DNA from: Annona cherimola
Taxonomy: Eukaryota > Streptophyta > Magnoliopsida > Magnoliales > Annonaceae
Length of the DNA stretch: 64,000 bases
Reading direction: 5' to 3'
NCBI GenBank assembly: GCA_030490835.1
Contig: CM059972.1
Coordinates: forward strand, 53,363,563-53,427,562
Shown: positions 31,345 to 44,156 of the stretch, one piece after another
How positions within the stretch are numbered: the first letter of the stretch is position 1
Layout of the letters: every line of letters begins with the position of its first letter
The notes under the pieces: model-generated
What the model was told of the DNA's origin: nothing
The model's database searches: none
Seen by the model: only the letters and a program-made list of their open reading frames with translations
Program-made: the position numbers and the translations under genes

Positions 31345-31774
31345 AAGTTGTGTAAAATTTCAAAATTACTATTAAATATGTTGTTGTAATTGTTGCAGTT
31401 GATATATGAAATGTTGGTTTGATATGGGAAAAATGGGTAACACTTAGGATGTGCGCATGCTTGGGTCAGTGGAACCAAGTCAACTCCACTCATCCCAAGT
31501 GGACTTCACTAAAGTCAACTTCGGATGAGTGAAGTTGACTTTGAACCTGACTTAGGGTTCGGAGTCGATTCCGCGGGTGTCGATTCATTTTCCCTCCTTT
31601 GGGTGCGAACTCGGGTAGCAAATCCCATTCTCTCATTTTCTTCTCATTTCAATTCTTACTTCCGTCATCTCCCGAAGCTTGAATCTCCCAAAATCCCAAC
31701 TCAAAACTTCTAATTTTTGGATTCCCATCTCTCGATCTCTCCAAATCCTTGTGCTAGCTCTTCCCATTCTTAAA
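31345..31774 (+). other. Non-coding leader of the third ORF in copia D
   Basis: Contains decayed array motifs AAGTCAACTCC, AAGTTGACTT, GAGTCGATTCC and GTCGATTC (about 31477-31586), then a mildly pyrimidine-rich stretch (31590-31770) up to the ATG. Many GTCGAC sites have become GTCAAC or GTTGAC, that is, CpG loss. Confidence 0.7.
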
Positions 31775-32818
31775 ATGGCACCGAAAGTTGTCTCCAAGTT
31801 GCCTAAATTTCTGGTGTCTCAACCCTCTAAGTCGACTACCTAAGAGGAGATCCGAAGATGATGGTGAACACCATCAAAGTGGCCTTGGGATGAAGCCACA
31901 ACTTCTACAGGTTGATGGGTCTGATTTTGGGAAGATAACCCATGTACTTCACTTCTTGGATAGTCAACACATGATGAAACTAGTAAAAAGGTAGAAGTAG
32001 TTGGTAAGAGGAGAGGTACCCTAGCTCCAAGGGGCCAAGTGTTGAAAATGCTTGTTGAGTATTTTAGAAATGAGCGACAATACAATAAGTTTAACAAGCA
32101 TTTCTATGAGAGGAAAACTTTTCTGCTCAAAATCATTAATTTCAAGTTCGTACATGAATATGAGTTTGAAATAGAGGAATTATTTGACATTCAAGGTTAG
32201 ATTGCCCTACTAAAGGAGGATGACAAGATATAGACCTAACTAGATTATTTTACTATTTGTGGAACTATGAGGAGTTGAACACCTTTGTTAAAGGAGTCGA
32301 GATTGACCTTGGTCAAGGTTATGGAGTCGCTAAGTCAAATGCATTCCTGAGAATAGGAAGCATATTTGGAGTTCCTTGCCATCAAAATCATATCCTGGAA
32401 GATCTCACGCTTACTAGAATCTACAACCAATTGACTGGGAGTAGCAAATACCATTCAAGCATCAAGTTCTTGCACTATATGGTTTTACCACCGCGGTTGA
32501 GAGTTTTGAGACTCTTAATCGCCCACTGCATCTATCCTAAGAGTGGAGGAAGAAATCAAGTTAATCCCTAAGAGGCTGAACTATCATGGAAAATTGTCAA
32601 AACGTACAAAGTTAACTTGCCTTGACTATTTTTGGAAGCCCTGAAATAGAAAAAGGAAAATCCAAGGGGAATTCTGCCATATGGAGCCTGAATCAAGAAG
32701 ATTTTATAGTACTATCATGTTGACCTACATGAGGAGCCTTATGAGGTCCTGAAGCCAACCAACGCCATCAACAGAACTTTATTAACTAGAATGAAAATTG
32801 ACCTTGAAGTTTTCAGAG
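31775..32818 (+). pseudogene. Third ORF of copia D, 5' part
   Basis: ATGGCACCGAAAG start as in B. Homology runs in several frames: KMLVEYFRNERQYNKFNKHF, ERKTFLLKIINFKF, FYYLWNYEELNTFVKGVEIDLG, YNQLTGSSKYHSSIKFLHYM, LRVLRLLIAHCIYPKSGGRN (clean at 32257-32571), LNRTLLTRMKIDLEVFR. It ends where solo LTR F inserted. Conservation of the same motifs in this diverged copy shows that the domain is an old, fixed part of the family. Confidence 0.85.
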
Positions 32819-32959
32819 TTACCTGTTGGAAATATATGGAAAACAAGCTAAATCTATGTTTTGATGATTAACAAATCAATTTGAGTAAGTCTTGGCTACT
32901 AATATGCTTGTGGAAGTGATTAAGGCATATACATTTGAAGAAAGTAGAGCATGGAATGC

Positions 32960-33205
32960 CAAGTCGTTCCCCAAGTCGACCCCAACATCGACTTCAAAAG
33001 AGCCAAATCCGTCCAGAGTTAAAATGGGAAGAAGAGCAGGTGAAGTCGTAGGCCAAGTCGACTCCACTTGCGACTTGGGAAGCCAAGTCACGAACGAAGT
33101 CGACTCCAGCATCGACTTCAGATGCCAAAATCACTCCAGAGTTGAATTTGGGAGAGAAAGATACCGACGTCGTAGACGAAGTCGACCCCGAGTTCGACTT
33201 GACGT
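32960..33205 (+). repeat. GTCGAC inverted-repeat array, block 1 (solo LTR F)
   Basis: AAGTCG...GACTCCACTTGCGACTTGGG units as in A and B, followed by AAGTCGTAGACG variants. Confidence 0.83.
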
Positions 33206-33564
33206 TTTTCAAAGTTCAAAGATGCAGTTTCAAGCTCATTCCAAGAGTCAACTTGAGTGTTCTCAAAACCAAATCAAAGGTGCAAGATCAACTTAAATCT
33301 CTCAAGTCCAAGACAAAGCTCCAAGCATATCTCAAGATGAAGAAATTCAAGCTATGAAGACTAATCCAAGTTCAAAAAAAAATGCATAAGCTTGACCAAG
33401 AAGTTATTCAAGATCATAGGCTTACAAAACATGGAGCAAATAAAAGCAAGCTAAAATGAAGACAATGATTCATAAAGAAAGACATGAAAAATGCAAAAGA
33501 AATAAGGGCATGAAGGAACAAAGCATTCCGGAATTATTCAAGCTCATCAAGACAACTGACGAAG

Positions 33565-33740
33565 TGAAGTCGCACACCGAAGTCGACTCCACTTGCGACT
33601 TGGGTCAAGTCGATACCCAAGTCGACCCGACCTGGAACTTGAAGTCGCTAACGGAAGGCGAAGTCGCACCCGAAGTCGACTCCATCTGCGACTTGGGTGA
33701 AGTCGCATCCAAAGTCGACTCCGCCTGCGACTTGGGTCGC
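33565..33740 (+). repeat. GTCGAC inverted-repeat array, block 2 (solo LTR F)
   Basis: Four to five units ending at CTTGGGTCGCAACGG, about 80 bp before TATAAAAG (33819). Confidence 0.83.
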
Positions 33741-33762
33741 AACGGTCGGATAATTTTCGAAC

Positions 33763-33826
33763 GTTGGCGCATTAAATGCGCGCCACCTACCTTCAAACGT
33801 TTGGATTCCCTCCACAATTATAAAAG
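33763..33826 (+). promoter_or_regulatory. Core promoter dyad and TATA box in solo LTR F
   Basis: GTTGGCGC (33763-33770) and GCGCCACC (33780-33787) form an inverted repeat with one mismatch; TATAAAAG is at 33819-33826. The equivalent pair in O (63055-63079) is perfect. Confidence 0.65.
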
Positions 33827-33910
33827 GCATTCATTGTGGACGAGGGAAGTAGCTGAAAAACATTAAGTGTGCTTAACTCCCATCTTCAAGAGCATTAAAG
33901 AGATCAAGCC

Positions 33911-35279
33911 TAGGGGTGCAACTCGGGTCGGGTTATACCGGGTTTGAGTGAACCCAAACCCTAAGAATGCAATTCGGGTTCGGACCGGGTTCGGGTCGGG
34001 TTCGCATTGGTTTTGGTTTGGTTTCGGGTTTGAATTCGGGTTACCAATAAACTATTTTTTTCCAAATTCAGTTGTAATCTAAAAGAAAATTATTGAAATA
34101 TACATACATGTGTTTATGAAGTCAAGTCTCGCGCTGAATTCTACAAGATAATTTCAAAGAATTCTGCAACATCATGCTAAATTCTGCAATATTCTTTGAA
34201 TGAACTCTGCAAGCAATTTTTCAGCACCCTATAGACACAAATAAATGACAAATTAGTTAGTTTTATGACTAGTTGGTCATTTCTATTTAATAGCTAATGA
34301 AAATGACTCAAGTATACCAAATAGAAAATGAACATATCATACCAACTTTGTAGTTGAAACTAAACATTATCGTACAAATTGCTGAAATTGAATTCAAACT
34401 GAATATTTATCATACAAATTGCTAAAGTAAAAATTGACCACTTGTCATACCAATAAACTTAAAATATGAATCAAATTTATACTATAATCTGAAATTCAAA
34501 TTAACAGATTTCTCGTACTAATAGAAAGCATAATATGAAATAGATTTATCATGTTGACTCAAATTAAAATATAATCCACATAACAGTTATTCAAAGTAAC
34601 TAAATCTAAATACATTAAGCATAATGATTCAACATTCCAATCTAATTTAAGTGCAATCCAAATTTAAAATGACAATATAAACAAATCTCAAGTTTAAATA
34701 AGTTTATATCTACTTTTAAACAAATTCAAATTTCAAATGAGTTCATGTCTCCAAAGTTTCCAAAAAAACTAAAAAACTATTCAAAGACTTCCAAGTAATT
34801 TCTCCCTTGATTTTCATCTACATTTCTAATGTCAAGTTCTTCCTCCTCGATTTAGATATTTGAAAATAATATGCATCAACCGAGACGAAAAAATACATGC
34901 AACTGTTAACAATAAGAAGATAATAATTATAAAAAATCATCCTAGAAATTAAGTTACCTCAAGTATGCTTTGATAATGAAGAAAGAGGTGATTTGTCTGA
35001 ATTAGAGTTAGTAATGCCTAAAACATGTATATATGTATATATTAATATTACAAAAAAGCATGTATAATTGATAAAAAAAATTATATAAACTACACCGGGT
35101 TCGGACCGGGTCGGGTTTTGGTACCGGGTTGGTGCGAACCCGGTTTTGGTTTCGGGTTTCTACGGGTCGGGTTGAAAACGGGTCTATTTTGGAAAAAATC
35201 TTTAAAATAAAATCCATTTTTGGTTTTGATACCGGGTCGGGTGGGTTCGGACCGACCCGGGTACCAAGTTGCACCCCTA
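33911..35279. mobile_element. Non-autonomous hAT-type DNA transposon
   Basis: 1369 bp with terminal inverted repeats TAGGGGTGCAACT (33911) and AGTTGCACCCCTA (35279), flanked by a perfect 8-bp duplication ATCAAGCC (33903-33910 and 35280-35287). TIR type and 8-bp duplication are diagnostic of hAT. Both ends carry subterminal CGGGT/CGGGTTCGGG repeats (33925-34045 and 35095-35265); the middle is AT-rich. No transposase; frames at the ends come from the CGGGT repeats. It must have moved with a transposase made elsewhere. Confidence 0.93.
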
Positions 35280-35843
35280 ATCAAGCCCATTCAAAGAAGA
35301 AGAACTTTGCTTCAAACTGCAAGAGCTCAACTTCTGAATCTACAAAGCCAATACTACGAGTTCTTCTCTGCGCCAAATTGCTTCTACACATCTGTAAAGT
35401 GTAGATTCTTTTGTTATTTCATTTGTTTGTATTGAACTTGATTTAGTTTGAGGAACTAAGATCAAGTAAAGGCAAAGTAGTGTGTGATTGGAGTGGAACT
35501 CATCACCTAATTGTGCTGAGATTTGTTGAAGCCCCCTAGAGCTGGAATCTAGAAGAGAGCAGTGGCTCTAATTGTATTTGAGGAATACAATAGTGGAAGC
35601 CAAGTCACAAGGAGTGTGAGCTTGGAAAAGTGGAGTAGGGAGGTTGCCCGAACCACTATAAAAATCTTGTGTGCTTGATTTATATTTCTGCTCTCTACAT
35701 TATATTGCTTTCCATTTCATTTCATCAATCAAGGGGATTAAACTTTCAAGGGGTTAAGTTTTTAATTTACCAAAGAATTTTATTAGAACCCAATTCACCC
35801 CTCCCCTCTTGGGTTTTGCCATTAACTTGGGACCAACACTACC

Positions 35844-36482
35844 TAGTTTCAAGCTAGAATGGGCGGTGTAGCTCCACATGGACAAGATAGGGAGGCACAT
35901 CAAGTAATCCAGATACATTTGAGGGGGAGGCTCACTCCCATCATGATTCTCATCACTCACTACCACCTCCACCTTATGTTCCAAGAGTCCCTACATCTCC
36001 TGCATCCCATGCATCATTTTTGCCCCGAGGATCTTGGGCTACTGACCACTTTGCACACTGTTCCTCTCACCCATCAACCTCCAATACGATTCTAGAATAT
36101 CTTCAAGCCATGAAGAGCAGAATCTTTTAGGAACTTGGGTCTATTAACCTATCTCTGATGGAAGTCCACAGGAGGAAAGATAAACCAGAGTAAGAACTCA
36201 AAAATATCAAATAACATCTTACCTTTTGCAGTTGGAGAGGTCATCCCATCCCAAGCTTGCCTAACTTCGATCCATATCGGGGAGAGTCAGTACATGCTGA
36301 ACCTACCGTTCAAGATCGATCATCTCCTCCATCTTCACCCATTGGCTCCTCCGACTCCCTATACTCTATTTTACTTAATCAAATAAACCCTCCAATGCAG
36401 CTACCTTATCCCATCTCTCCATTTCTCTTTCACAAGTCTCAGCTCACTCTACAACCTCTATGCCCTATTTTTTGGTGATTGA
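35844..36482 (+). pseudogene. Third ORF of copia D, 3' part
   Basis: Continues after solo LTR F. Strongly diverged Pro/Ser/His-rich linker (35940-36080), a region corresponding to the coiled coil (about 36085-36200, with stops), then NFDPYRGESVHAEPTVQDRS and a Ser/Pro-rich tail ending in TGA at 36480-36482, 1 nt before a decayed PPT, as in A and B. Not translatable. Confidence 0.75.
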
Positions 36483-36939
36483 CAAAAAGTAGGAGAAAAT
36501 TGGGTCTTTAGGTCATTTTTATGTAATTTTGAACTATTGAGTTTGGGATAGTTTGTCTGGTTTTGGTTTTCTTTTGGGTAGGTTGTATTTAGGACATAAT
36601 GTAAGTATATTACGAATGAAATGCCATTTTGGATAAATGAATGATATGTTTTGAATGATTTACTTTGGTATGAATATTGTGAATGAAATGACATTTTGGT
36701 TAAATAAGTGATATGTTTTGAATGATTTGTTTGAAAATGATATGAATGATTTAAAAATGGGAAAATAAATGACATAGATGGCCTAGTTTGAATACCATGT
36801 TAAATCAAATAATGAAAATGAATAATTGACTTGGATTAATATAAATCGCAAAGAATGACATGATTTCACAAGTAGTGGCAACTCATTTTAAAAAGGTTCA
36901 TCTCAAATTGGTTTTATTGATCATCAAAAAGGGGGAGAT
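36483..36939 (+). other. 3' untranslated region of copia D with two polypurine tracts
   Basis: The first tract has decayed to AAAAAGTAGGAGAAA (36484-36498). The second, AAAAAGGGGGAGAT, is intact at 36926-36939 directly before the LTR. Between them is AT-rich DNA with repeated GAATGATATGTTTTGAATGATTT phrases. No gene. Confidence 0.8.
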
Positions 36940-37009
36940 TCTTATAAAATGAATAACAAATCAAGCATAATCCATATTTTGATGATTAACAATTCAATTT
37001 GAGAAGCTT
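36940..37009 (+). repeat. 3' LTR of copia D, first 70 bp
   Basis: TCTTATAAAATGAATAAC (TG start changed to TC), then ATTTTGATGATTAACAATTC, the conserved LTR head. Interrupted by solo LTR H and resumed at 44157. Confidence 0.83.
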
Positions 37010-40000
37010 TGTGATACCTAAACCCAAGTAGGACATTTACATGTAAATTAAGCACGTATATGTAATTTATGCATGATTCAATTGATTGATTGATTTTAAT
37101 GCTATTGATTAAGATAGGTGATTAAATTAATCACCATAGCTCAAGGTGGGTCAATGGGACTAAAGTGACCTAATGAGGATTAGAGAATGCGAATATACTG
37201 GGGATAATTACCTCATATATTATGATTTAATTAATGGAGATTATGATAATTATGGATTTGAGATGATAAATGTTAGAAAATTCATAACTTGATGCCTATA
37301 AGGCGGAATGAGATGAAATTTGAAAGGTAAGCACATGATGATGTACCCAACCTTATGAATGAAATGAATTATAGAAAGTATGATGAGATTAGGGTGATAC
37401 TGATTTATTTTTATCCAAATCCAAGAGTTAAATTCAAATGGTCATAACTTATGATGGAAAGGTCATTTTGAGATGGAATTTGTTATGAACAGTTAAAATG
37501 ATATGATATATCTTATGGATGGGTTTTATTAAGCTAATTATCATAGAAAATTACTTAATCACAAAAGGACGAAAGTAGTTGACTTTTGTTCTTGAAAAGT
37601 GACATGTCATTAATGAACTGAAAGTGACAAGTGACACGTGTCGATATGAAATTTTTTGAGCAAAATTTAAAGTCAACCAATTAAATGAGGAGTTAACTTT
37701 TGAAAGGCACATGAGACATATGTCATCGTAGGATTCATTTGGAATCAACTCAATTAATGCTAAAGATGATGAACTTAATTCAACTGGACATGCGTCATCA
37801 TAGGATCCATTTGGAATCCATTCAATTAATGAAAAATCAATGGTTTAATGAGACCATAAATGGCCAAGATGAGGTAGCATGCAAGCGACGTTCAACGGAG
37901 CTTCCTTAAGTTGATTTTTGATATTTAATAAATAGAAAACTTAAGAAGCAAGCAAAGAAGTTTCTTAAGGAGCAAGCAAAGAGGTTTCTTAGGGAGCAAG
38001 CAAGGTAGGAAACTTAAGAAGCAAGCAAGGTAGGAAACTTAATGAGCAAGCAAGGTGGAAAGCACCCTTATAAAAGGGGCAAAAGGGGCAGCCTTGGGGA
38101 CGCCCTTGGCATGAAGAGAAAGAGAGAAAGAGAGAGAGAGAAGGGCATATGGGACGTTCACTTGGACGTTTTAAGTGGGGAAAAAATATCCCAAAAGGGA
38201 CCAAGCCAGGTGGATGTTCCAAGAGGGTAGAAATAGGAAGAAAAAGATAAGAAGAAAAGAGGAGGAAAAGAAGGAAAGAAAGAGAAGAAATCCAAGCTTA
38301 ACAAGTTGGAAAGAGAAGACACAATTCCAAGTAAGTAGTAAATCAAGTTTGATTTATTTGATTTTAAGTTTTCAAACTTCATTCATGGGTCATGAATTTG
38401 ATCCATTGTGAACCCTAAATGATGAGTTATGAAGCCCTTAATTAGGGTACTAAATGAGGAATGAATGAAATGAGGAGATTCAAGGGTTCAAGAAAGTTAT
38501 ACATGGCTTTAGGGTTAATTACCCAAGGAATACCTAGCTGAAATTTTTGAAAAATTCCCAAATATGTTGTTTTTTTAAGCATGTTGTATGTTTGGATTAT
38601 GATTAATGATTACATGATTTATATATGTTGATTTGGGTATGATTTAAGTACCTTAAAAAGGTAAACCCTAAAGTTGACAACATTCCACTCTTTTGAGATG
38701 GATATGGGGCATGAATTAAACCAACTAATGTGTGGTTGATTTAAAGGCTAAATACCCTACATCTAAGGTAGAAGGTACGTCCAACATGGGGACGAGAGAA
38801 AATGTAAGAATCTGATTTTTTGGACCATATGATATAGACATCCAAGGTTGGCCAAGATGTGAATGGAAAGTTTCTGTTCTGGAGCAACTAATTTATGGAC
38901 TTTGAATATGTGAAATTACACTAAATTTGGGATAAGAAAAGTATGAATAAGGGCTGAAATTAAGGAGGTAAAAATATATTTTGAAACATATGTCCATGGA
39001 GACGTTGAAAGTGGGAAAGAACGGTAACAAAGTTGATGTTTTGAACCATGTGGTTAAGGGGTTTTAATCCAATAAAAATACCCTAAATTATGTGATAATT
39101 AAAAGATTTAATTAAGCCACAAGGGAGGATAAGTTTCTGTTTTGAAAAAGATTAGAAAACACATAACATATGTGTAGTAAGAAGGGGGCACATGAAAGGG
39201 TATGTATGTCTAAGAGGAGAAATGACTTATGTGATTTGCTAAAATACAAAAATGAATAAAAATGTGCCAAAATGGGTGATTAAGGTGTTTTTTTAATGAT
39301 ATGTTAAAATCTCAAAATTCGAGATTAATATATAAGGCCTAAGCTATTAGAAATGTGCCTAAAGTGAGCACCGATGTGAGAAATGTGAAAAATAAGTGAT
39401 AAAGGATAAATGGGAGGTAATGAACCTCCATATGCGGATTAAATGAAGTGGTATGATATTTTTGAAAGCTACATTACATAAGGGTATTAAAAAAATGGAA
39501 TGGACGGAGGATGTGATGAACAAGTTATATTGTTACGTATGAATACCCGACTTGAAAGCCAAGTAGGTTAAGCTAGTTTAATATAAATCCAAATGGATTC
39601 ATGTAGGTAGGAAAATTTTAAAGCATGCAAGCACAAGATATTATGAAAATGTATAAGGTAATCATGTTTACTTGTCTAGGAAAAGACAAGAAAAGGATGG
39701 AAGGTGCAAAAGGATCGCCACAGGTAAGTAAGCAAAACTTTTTAAAATGATATTTTATTTTCAAATGCTAAAATGTTTTCAAGCGATTTCATGTGAATAT
39801 TTCTAATGTTATTTAAGAGTGGCCATTCCTTCATCTCTTTATTACATTTTGAAATGATTGGTTAAATTTCTCTCTATTTGAAAATAGCATGCCAACATGA
39901 ATTTAAATGATGTTTCATTGAAACGATGATCAAATGGATGGTGCAAAGAATTCTCTACATGAGAATGACAAGTTACCATGCGTAAGAGATATATAATGCT

Positions 40001-43000
40001 AGGGTGACTAAAAGTCATACATGGAATGGAAATCAAGTAGGTTAGTGTGGCGCCCCGAACCGAGGCGTCCACATAGTCCTTACTCCAAGATCTTGTCTAT
40101 TGGTAAACGTGACTCAAGATTATTGCCTTGATCACACGGCGGGTTCTTAATTGGATCTCGTCCAATTTTGTTTTCATTTCTTTCTTTTTCTTTTCTTTCA
40201 TCACATAAACATATACTCATCATCATTCATAATGGACTTATCCATATCATTATAAATCATCAACTTCTCATATTATTCATAACTTCATAATTTCATACAA
40301 CCTATGTCCTTTTTCATCACATCCCATTAGGGAATCTATTCATACAAAAATTTACTAAAATTTGTAGATTTCTCTTTTCCTTTAGCAACACATGCCCTTC
40401 ATCTCTTGGCTTTCCCTACACCTGTCTGAGGTTGGGAAAACAAAACATGAGTCAAAACACAATAACCAAGCATTTTTCTTTCATTTAAATGCATTTATCT
40501 CCATTCGATAGAAGACACTTATCAAGTGATCAACTACCAATAGAATAGAAACCTTTTCGTAAACCATTCTTGGAAATCATTCATGTAAACCATTCGTAAA
40601 TGCATTTCTCTCTATTCGATAGGAGACACTTAGCAAGTGATCAACTATCAAATGCACAGAAACCTTTTCATAAAAGTCATTTCATAAACATTGGATTGCA
40701 AATGCTTCCTTTCTATTCCTAACATAAACCTTCATGTGCGGGTACGCTAGCCCAGGGAACATCTCATATAGCATGGTCCAATACGCCGGCTTTCTCTGAC
40801 TTAGCCTCACCAAGGGGAACCTCTCTTCCTCTTGATGCCTACATGGTCTCCTACATGCATGACTTTTGATTTCCCCGGCATTATATACCTCTTACACTAG
40901 GTGACTTGTCATTCTTATGTAGAGAATTATTTGCACCATCCCTTAAAAACATCATTTCAAATCCATGTTTTCCTTTTCAATCCATGTATGAAACTGCAAT
41001 GCATTAATTCACACATAACATTCCTTTGCCTCCACCTCTTGGGAGGACGCCGCCGGCACACAGCCCATACGACTCGGCAATAGTGAAGGAGGACCCTCTG
41101 ATCCGCTTTCTACCTCCACCAAAGCCTCTTCATTATGCATCATACATGTGCACATATCCATGAACATCACATGTTATCAATATGCCGGCATGACTTTTCA
41201 TAAAAACTCATAAACATTCATCATTTCAAAATATTATAGGAATGACCACCCTTAAACACATTTCATAAATACTTGAGAATAAAACATATTTTCAAAAGGG
41301 TTTGCTTACTTACCTTCTCAGTCCGTGTCCTCAACCTTCTTTTTTCCTCTTCCTATACAAGGAAATTGGATATTTTATCCATCTATTCCATGTCTTAGAT
41401 TGCTTTCCATGCATGCTTTATGATCGCATATTACCTCATTTTTATAGAGGTTATACCTTTATAAATACTTGGTCATTACCTTCTTATATGGATTTTTATC
41501 CATAAATCCTTTAAATTTTCATCCATACTTTCTTTAAAATATTAATCTCAATTTTTCCCAAAATCACGCTGTTTACTATTCATAGTTACTGTTCACGATA
41601 ACTGTTCATGGATACTGTTCACAGCAACGTGAGTTAATGTTCATGGGTTCCAAAAATTGACATTTTTTTCAAAAATAAAAAATACCATGACATAGCTCTT
41701 AGTTAGTATATCATGGGAAAATTCATGAATTTTGAATTCATCATCATTAACTTGGCTAAATAAATCATTTTCTCCATATACTAAAAATTCAACATAATTT
41801 CACTTAAACATAATCCTTAAATCCAAAAATCATGAGATTAATATATCATCATTCCAACATCATAATTATCATAAACATTCATCCTAAATCATCATCAGCA
41901 ATATTGGAGCATTATTTGCACATTTTATACATGATTTTCCCGAATGCTCTATCTTTGCTCCAAATTTTTGATGTTTAGGAATAATTTTATTTGGGTATTA
42001 TAACTATACTTATTTTCTCATGCTGAGGCATTATCGAAGCATGGTTTTACCCTACTTAACACCCAAAAAAAATTGAAAAGAATCCCCTTACCTAAGTAGA
42101 AAAACTCTCCTCCTACTTGCCTTTTCTCTCTCTAACCTTCTCTTTCTCTCTTCTCTTTTGGCTAGAACTTGTGGGGCAGGGTTTTGGCTTGATTTTTTGC
42201 TCCTTGGAGCTGGGATTTGGAGTGCCTTGGATGCCACCCCTTGGCCCCTTTTATAGGCATGCATTTTTCAAGTATTTGCATTTTACCCCCTTGCTCAAGG
42301 TTTAAATTCTAAATACCTTTTTTTAATTTCCATAAAAATGTGTTGAGCCTTGTACAGCCACCCTAATCAGCAGCTCCTGCCCCCTAGCTAGCCCCTATTT
42401 ATTTATGATTTTAAATTAATTTTTTTAAGCTAATTCATCTCAACCCTTAATTGTTTATAAGATTGATTTTGGACCATTGGATTTTGGCTCAAAAGTCAAG
42501 CCTCCAGCAGCCATTGCAGCTTTTCATTAATTATTTGATTTTTTTAATTAATTAAAATTAACAAAGTCAAACTTGAAATTAATGAAAAAGCAAAATTGCT
42601 TTTTGATCTTCTAATGACGTTTCGTCTTGACCTCTGATTCATGATTTTTGTCAAATTCTAAATCATTCACCATGTTCATCATAAATATTTGGCCATCCAT
42701 AAAAAATTTCACTTCAATCCGACGTCCGGATTGCAATTTATGAATTTTTTCTTTATTTTCTCCAAATTTTTCACTAAAATCCGAAATTCCATTAAAATAT
42801 CAAAAAGTATGACTATTTCATCCTATAGTGATTAAATCTCCTTTTTCGTCTTTTTGTGATTAGGTTAATCTAAGTGATTAACTCTTAATCATGGGTCTTA
42901 ATCCCAGGGTTACTATTCACGTGCACTATTCATCCGAATTTTATAAATAATTATTTTAACCTCTATTTCCACATATTTTCATACTCATGAATGTATACTT

Positions 43001-44151
43001 TCCTAATATATTACCTAGGCCTAGGGTTTCATATACGTGTCTAAGATCGGAGTTTCATAGTTAGTCAAGGCAAAAGCAGGACAAGGAGTCGGCCCTTGAC
43101 GTTGCCAAGTCGAAAGGTCCGGCGTCATGGATGGAAAGGATCACATTATGAAAGGATGTTCCCGGAGCTAGCGTACCCTCACATGAAGGATTATCTCATG
43201 AATGGAAATGATGCAATTGCACATCCAATGTTTATGAAATGCCTAAAAATTGAGATTTACGAATAGTTTACATGAATGGTTTACATTAATGATTTTCATA
43301 AATGGTTTATGAATAGTTTCCATGAATGGTTTATGAAAAAGTTTTTGTTCCATTGGTAGTTGATCACTTGCTAAGTGTCTCCTACCGAATGGAGAGAAAT
43401 GCATTTAAACAAAAATTAAATATGCTTGCTTATGAAGTTTCAACTCATGTTTTGTTTTCCTACCCTTAGACAGGTGCGAGGGAAATCAGTGATGGAAAGC
43501 ATGTTCTTACTAAGGAAAGGAAAAAGGAATTTTCAAAGGTTTGTAATCCTTTGTATGTGAAATATGAATAAATGCCCTAAGGGATATGGTACTATTAGTA
43601 CATATGTTTAGGATACCTTATATAGGTATTATATTATTGAGAAGGTAAAAGATTAAAAATGCCTTGCATGGATATGATATGACTAAGACAAGAAATGCCT
43701 TAAAGGATAAGTGCATGTATGCTAAGAGTTGATGGATCCTTGTTATTGACATGGAATGAAAAGACTTGATATCACAGAGCTTGATATCCAAGCAAAGACT
43801 GGTAGTATCTTATTGACATGAAATGTTTAGATTATGTATGCATGAAATGAAAAGGTCATGATTCAATCAAGAGGACCTTTAATGTAGAAGAGCAAGTTGA
43901 GATGTTATGAATGAAATGCGCACTTTATATGTGCAATTGATTACAAGTGTATTTTTGCTTGCAAGATGAATGGAGTGAAATACAAAGAAATGAAATGATG
44001 ATGCATAAAAGGAATGAAACAAAAAAAAATTAGACGAGATCCAATTAAGAAGCCATCACGTGATCAGGGCAATAATTCTAATTTACATTTACCAATCGAT
44101 AAGATCTTAGAGTAAGGCTTAGGAAGTGACGCTCGGTTTGGGGGTGCCACA
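37010..44151 (+). repeat. Solo gypsy LTR H (LTR-3 family), carrying solo LTR I
   Basis: TGTGATACCTAAACCC ... GGGGGTGCCACA, 4123 bp without the nested I. Flanked by AGCTT (37005-37009) and CGCTT (44152-44156), a 5-bp duplication with one mismatch, inside D's 3' LTR. No PBS or PPT adjoins it, so it is solo. Contents: AT-rich DNA, AAGAAGCAAGCAAGGTAGGAAACTT direct repeats (about 37925-38065), a GA-rich stretch (38110-38300) and the conserved terminal module (about 44050-44151). No gene. Confidence 0.88.
40046..43059 (-). repeat. Solo gypsy LTR I (LTR-1 family), antisense
   Basis: Reads TGTGGCGCCCCGAACCGAG at the left and GTTTCATA at the right (minus-strand start TATGAAAC, from TGTGAAAC). 3014 bp flanked by perfect GTTAG duplications (40041-40045, 43060-43064) inside LTR H. 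No internal region, so solo. Same family as G1's LTR and L. Confidence 0.93.
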
Positions 44152-44156
44152 CGCTT

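Larger units (their letters stand above)
32824..35838 (+). repeat. Solo copia LTR F, carrying an hAT element
   Basis: TGTTGGAAATATATGG ... GGGACCAACA, 1638 bp after removing the hAT insert and its duplicated 8 bp. Flanked by TTACC (32819-32823) and CTACC (35839-35843), a 5-bp duplication with one mismatch, and on both sides by D's third ORF. No PBS or PPT adjoins it, so it is a solo LTR left by LTR-LTR recombination. It has GTCGAC arrays at about 32960-33205 and 33565-33740, dyads, TATAAAAG at 33819-33826 and one CTAGAGCTGGAATCTAG block. Confidence 0.9.

Noticed and set aside
35008..35435. Frames of up to 91 codons near the hAT right end
   Set aside because: Created by the CGGGT subterminal repeats; they cross the transposon boundary.
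37551..38411. Possible host gene exons in the GA-rich stretch
   Set aside because: Lies inside solo LTR H, with counterpart sequence in antisense LTR J; frames are low complexity.
40901..42305. Short frames of 60-70 codons
   Set aside because: Within solo LTR I; AT-rich, not conserved in L or G1.
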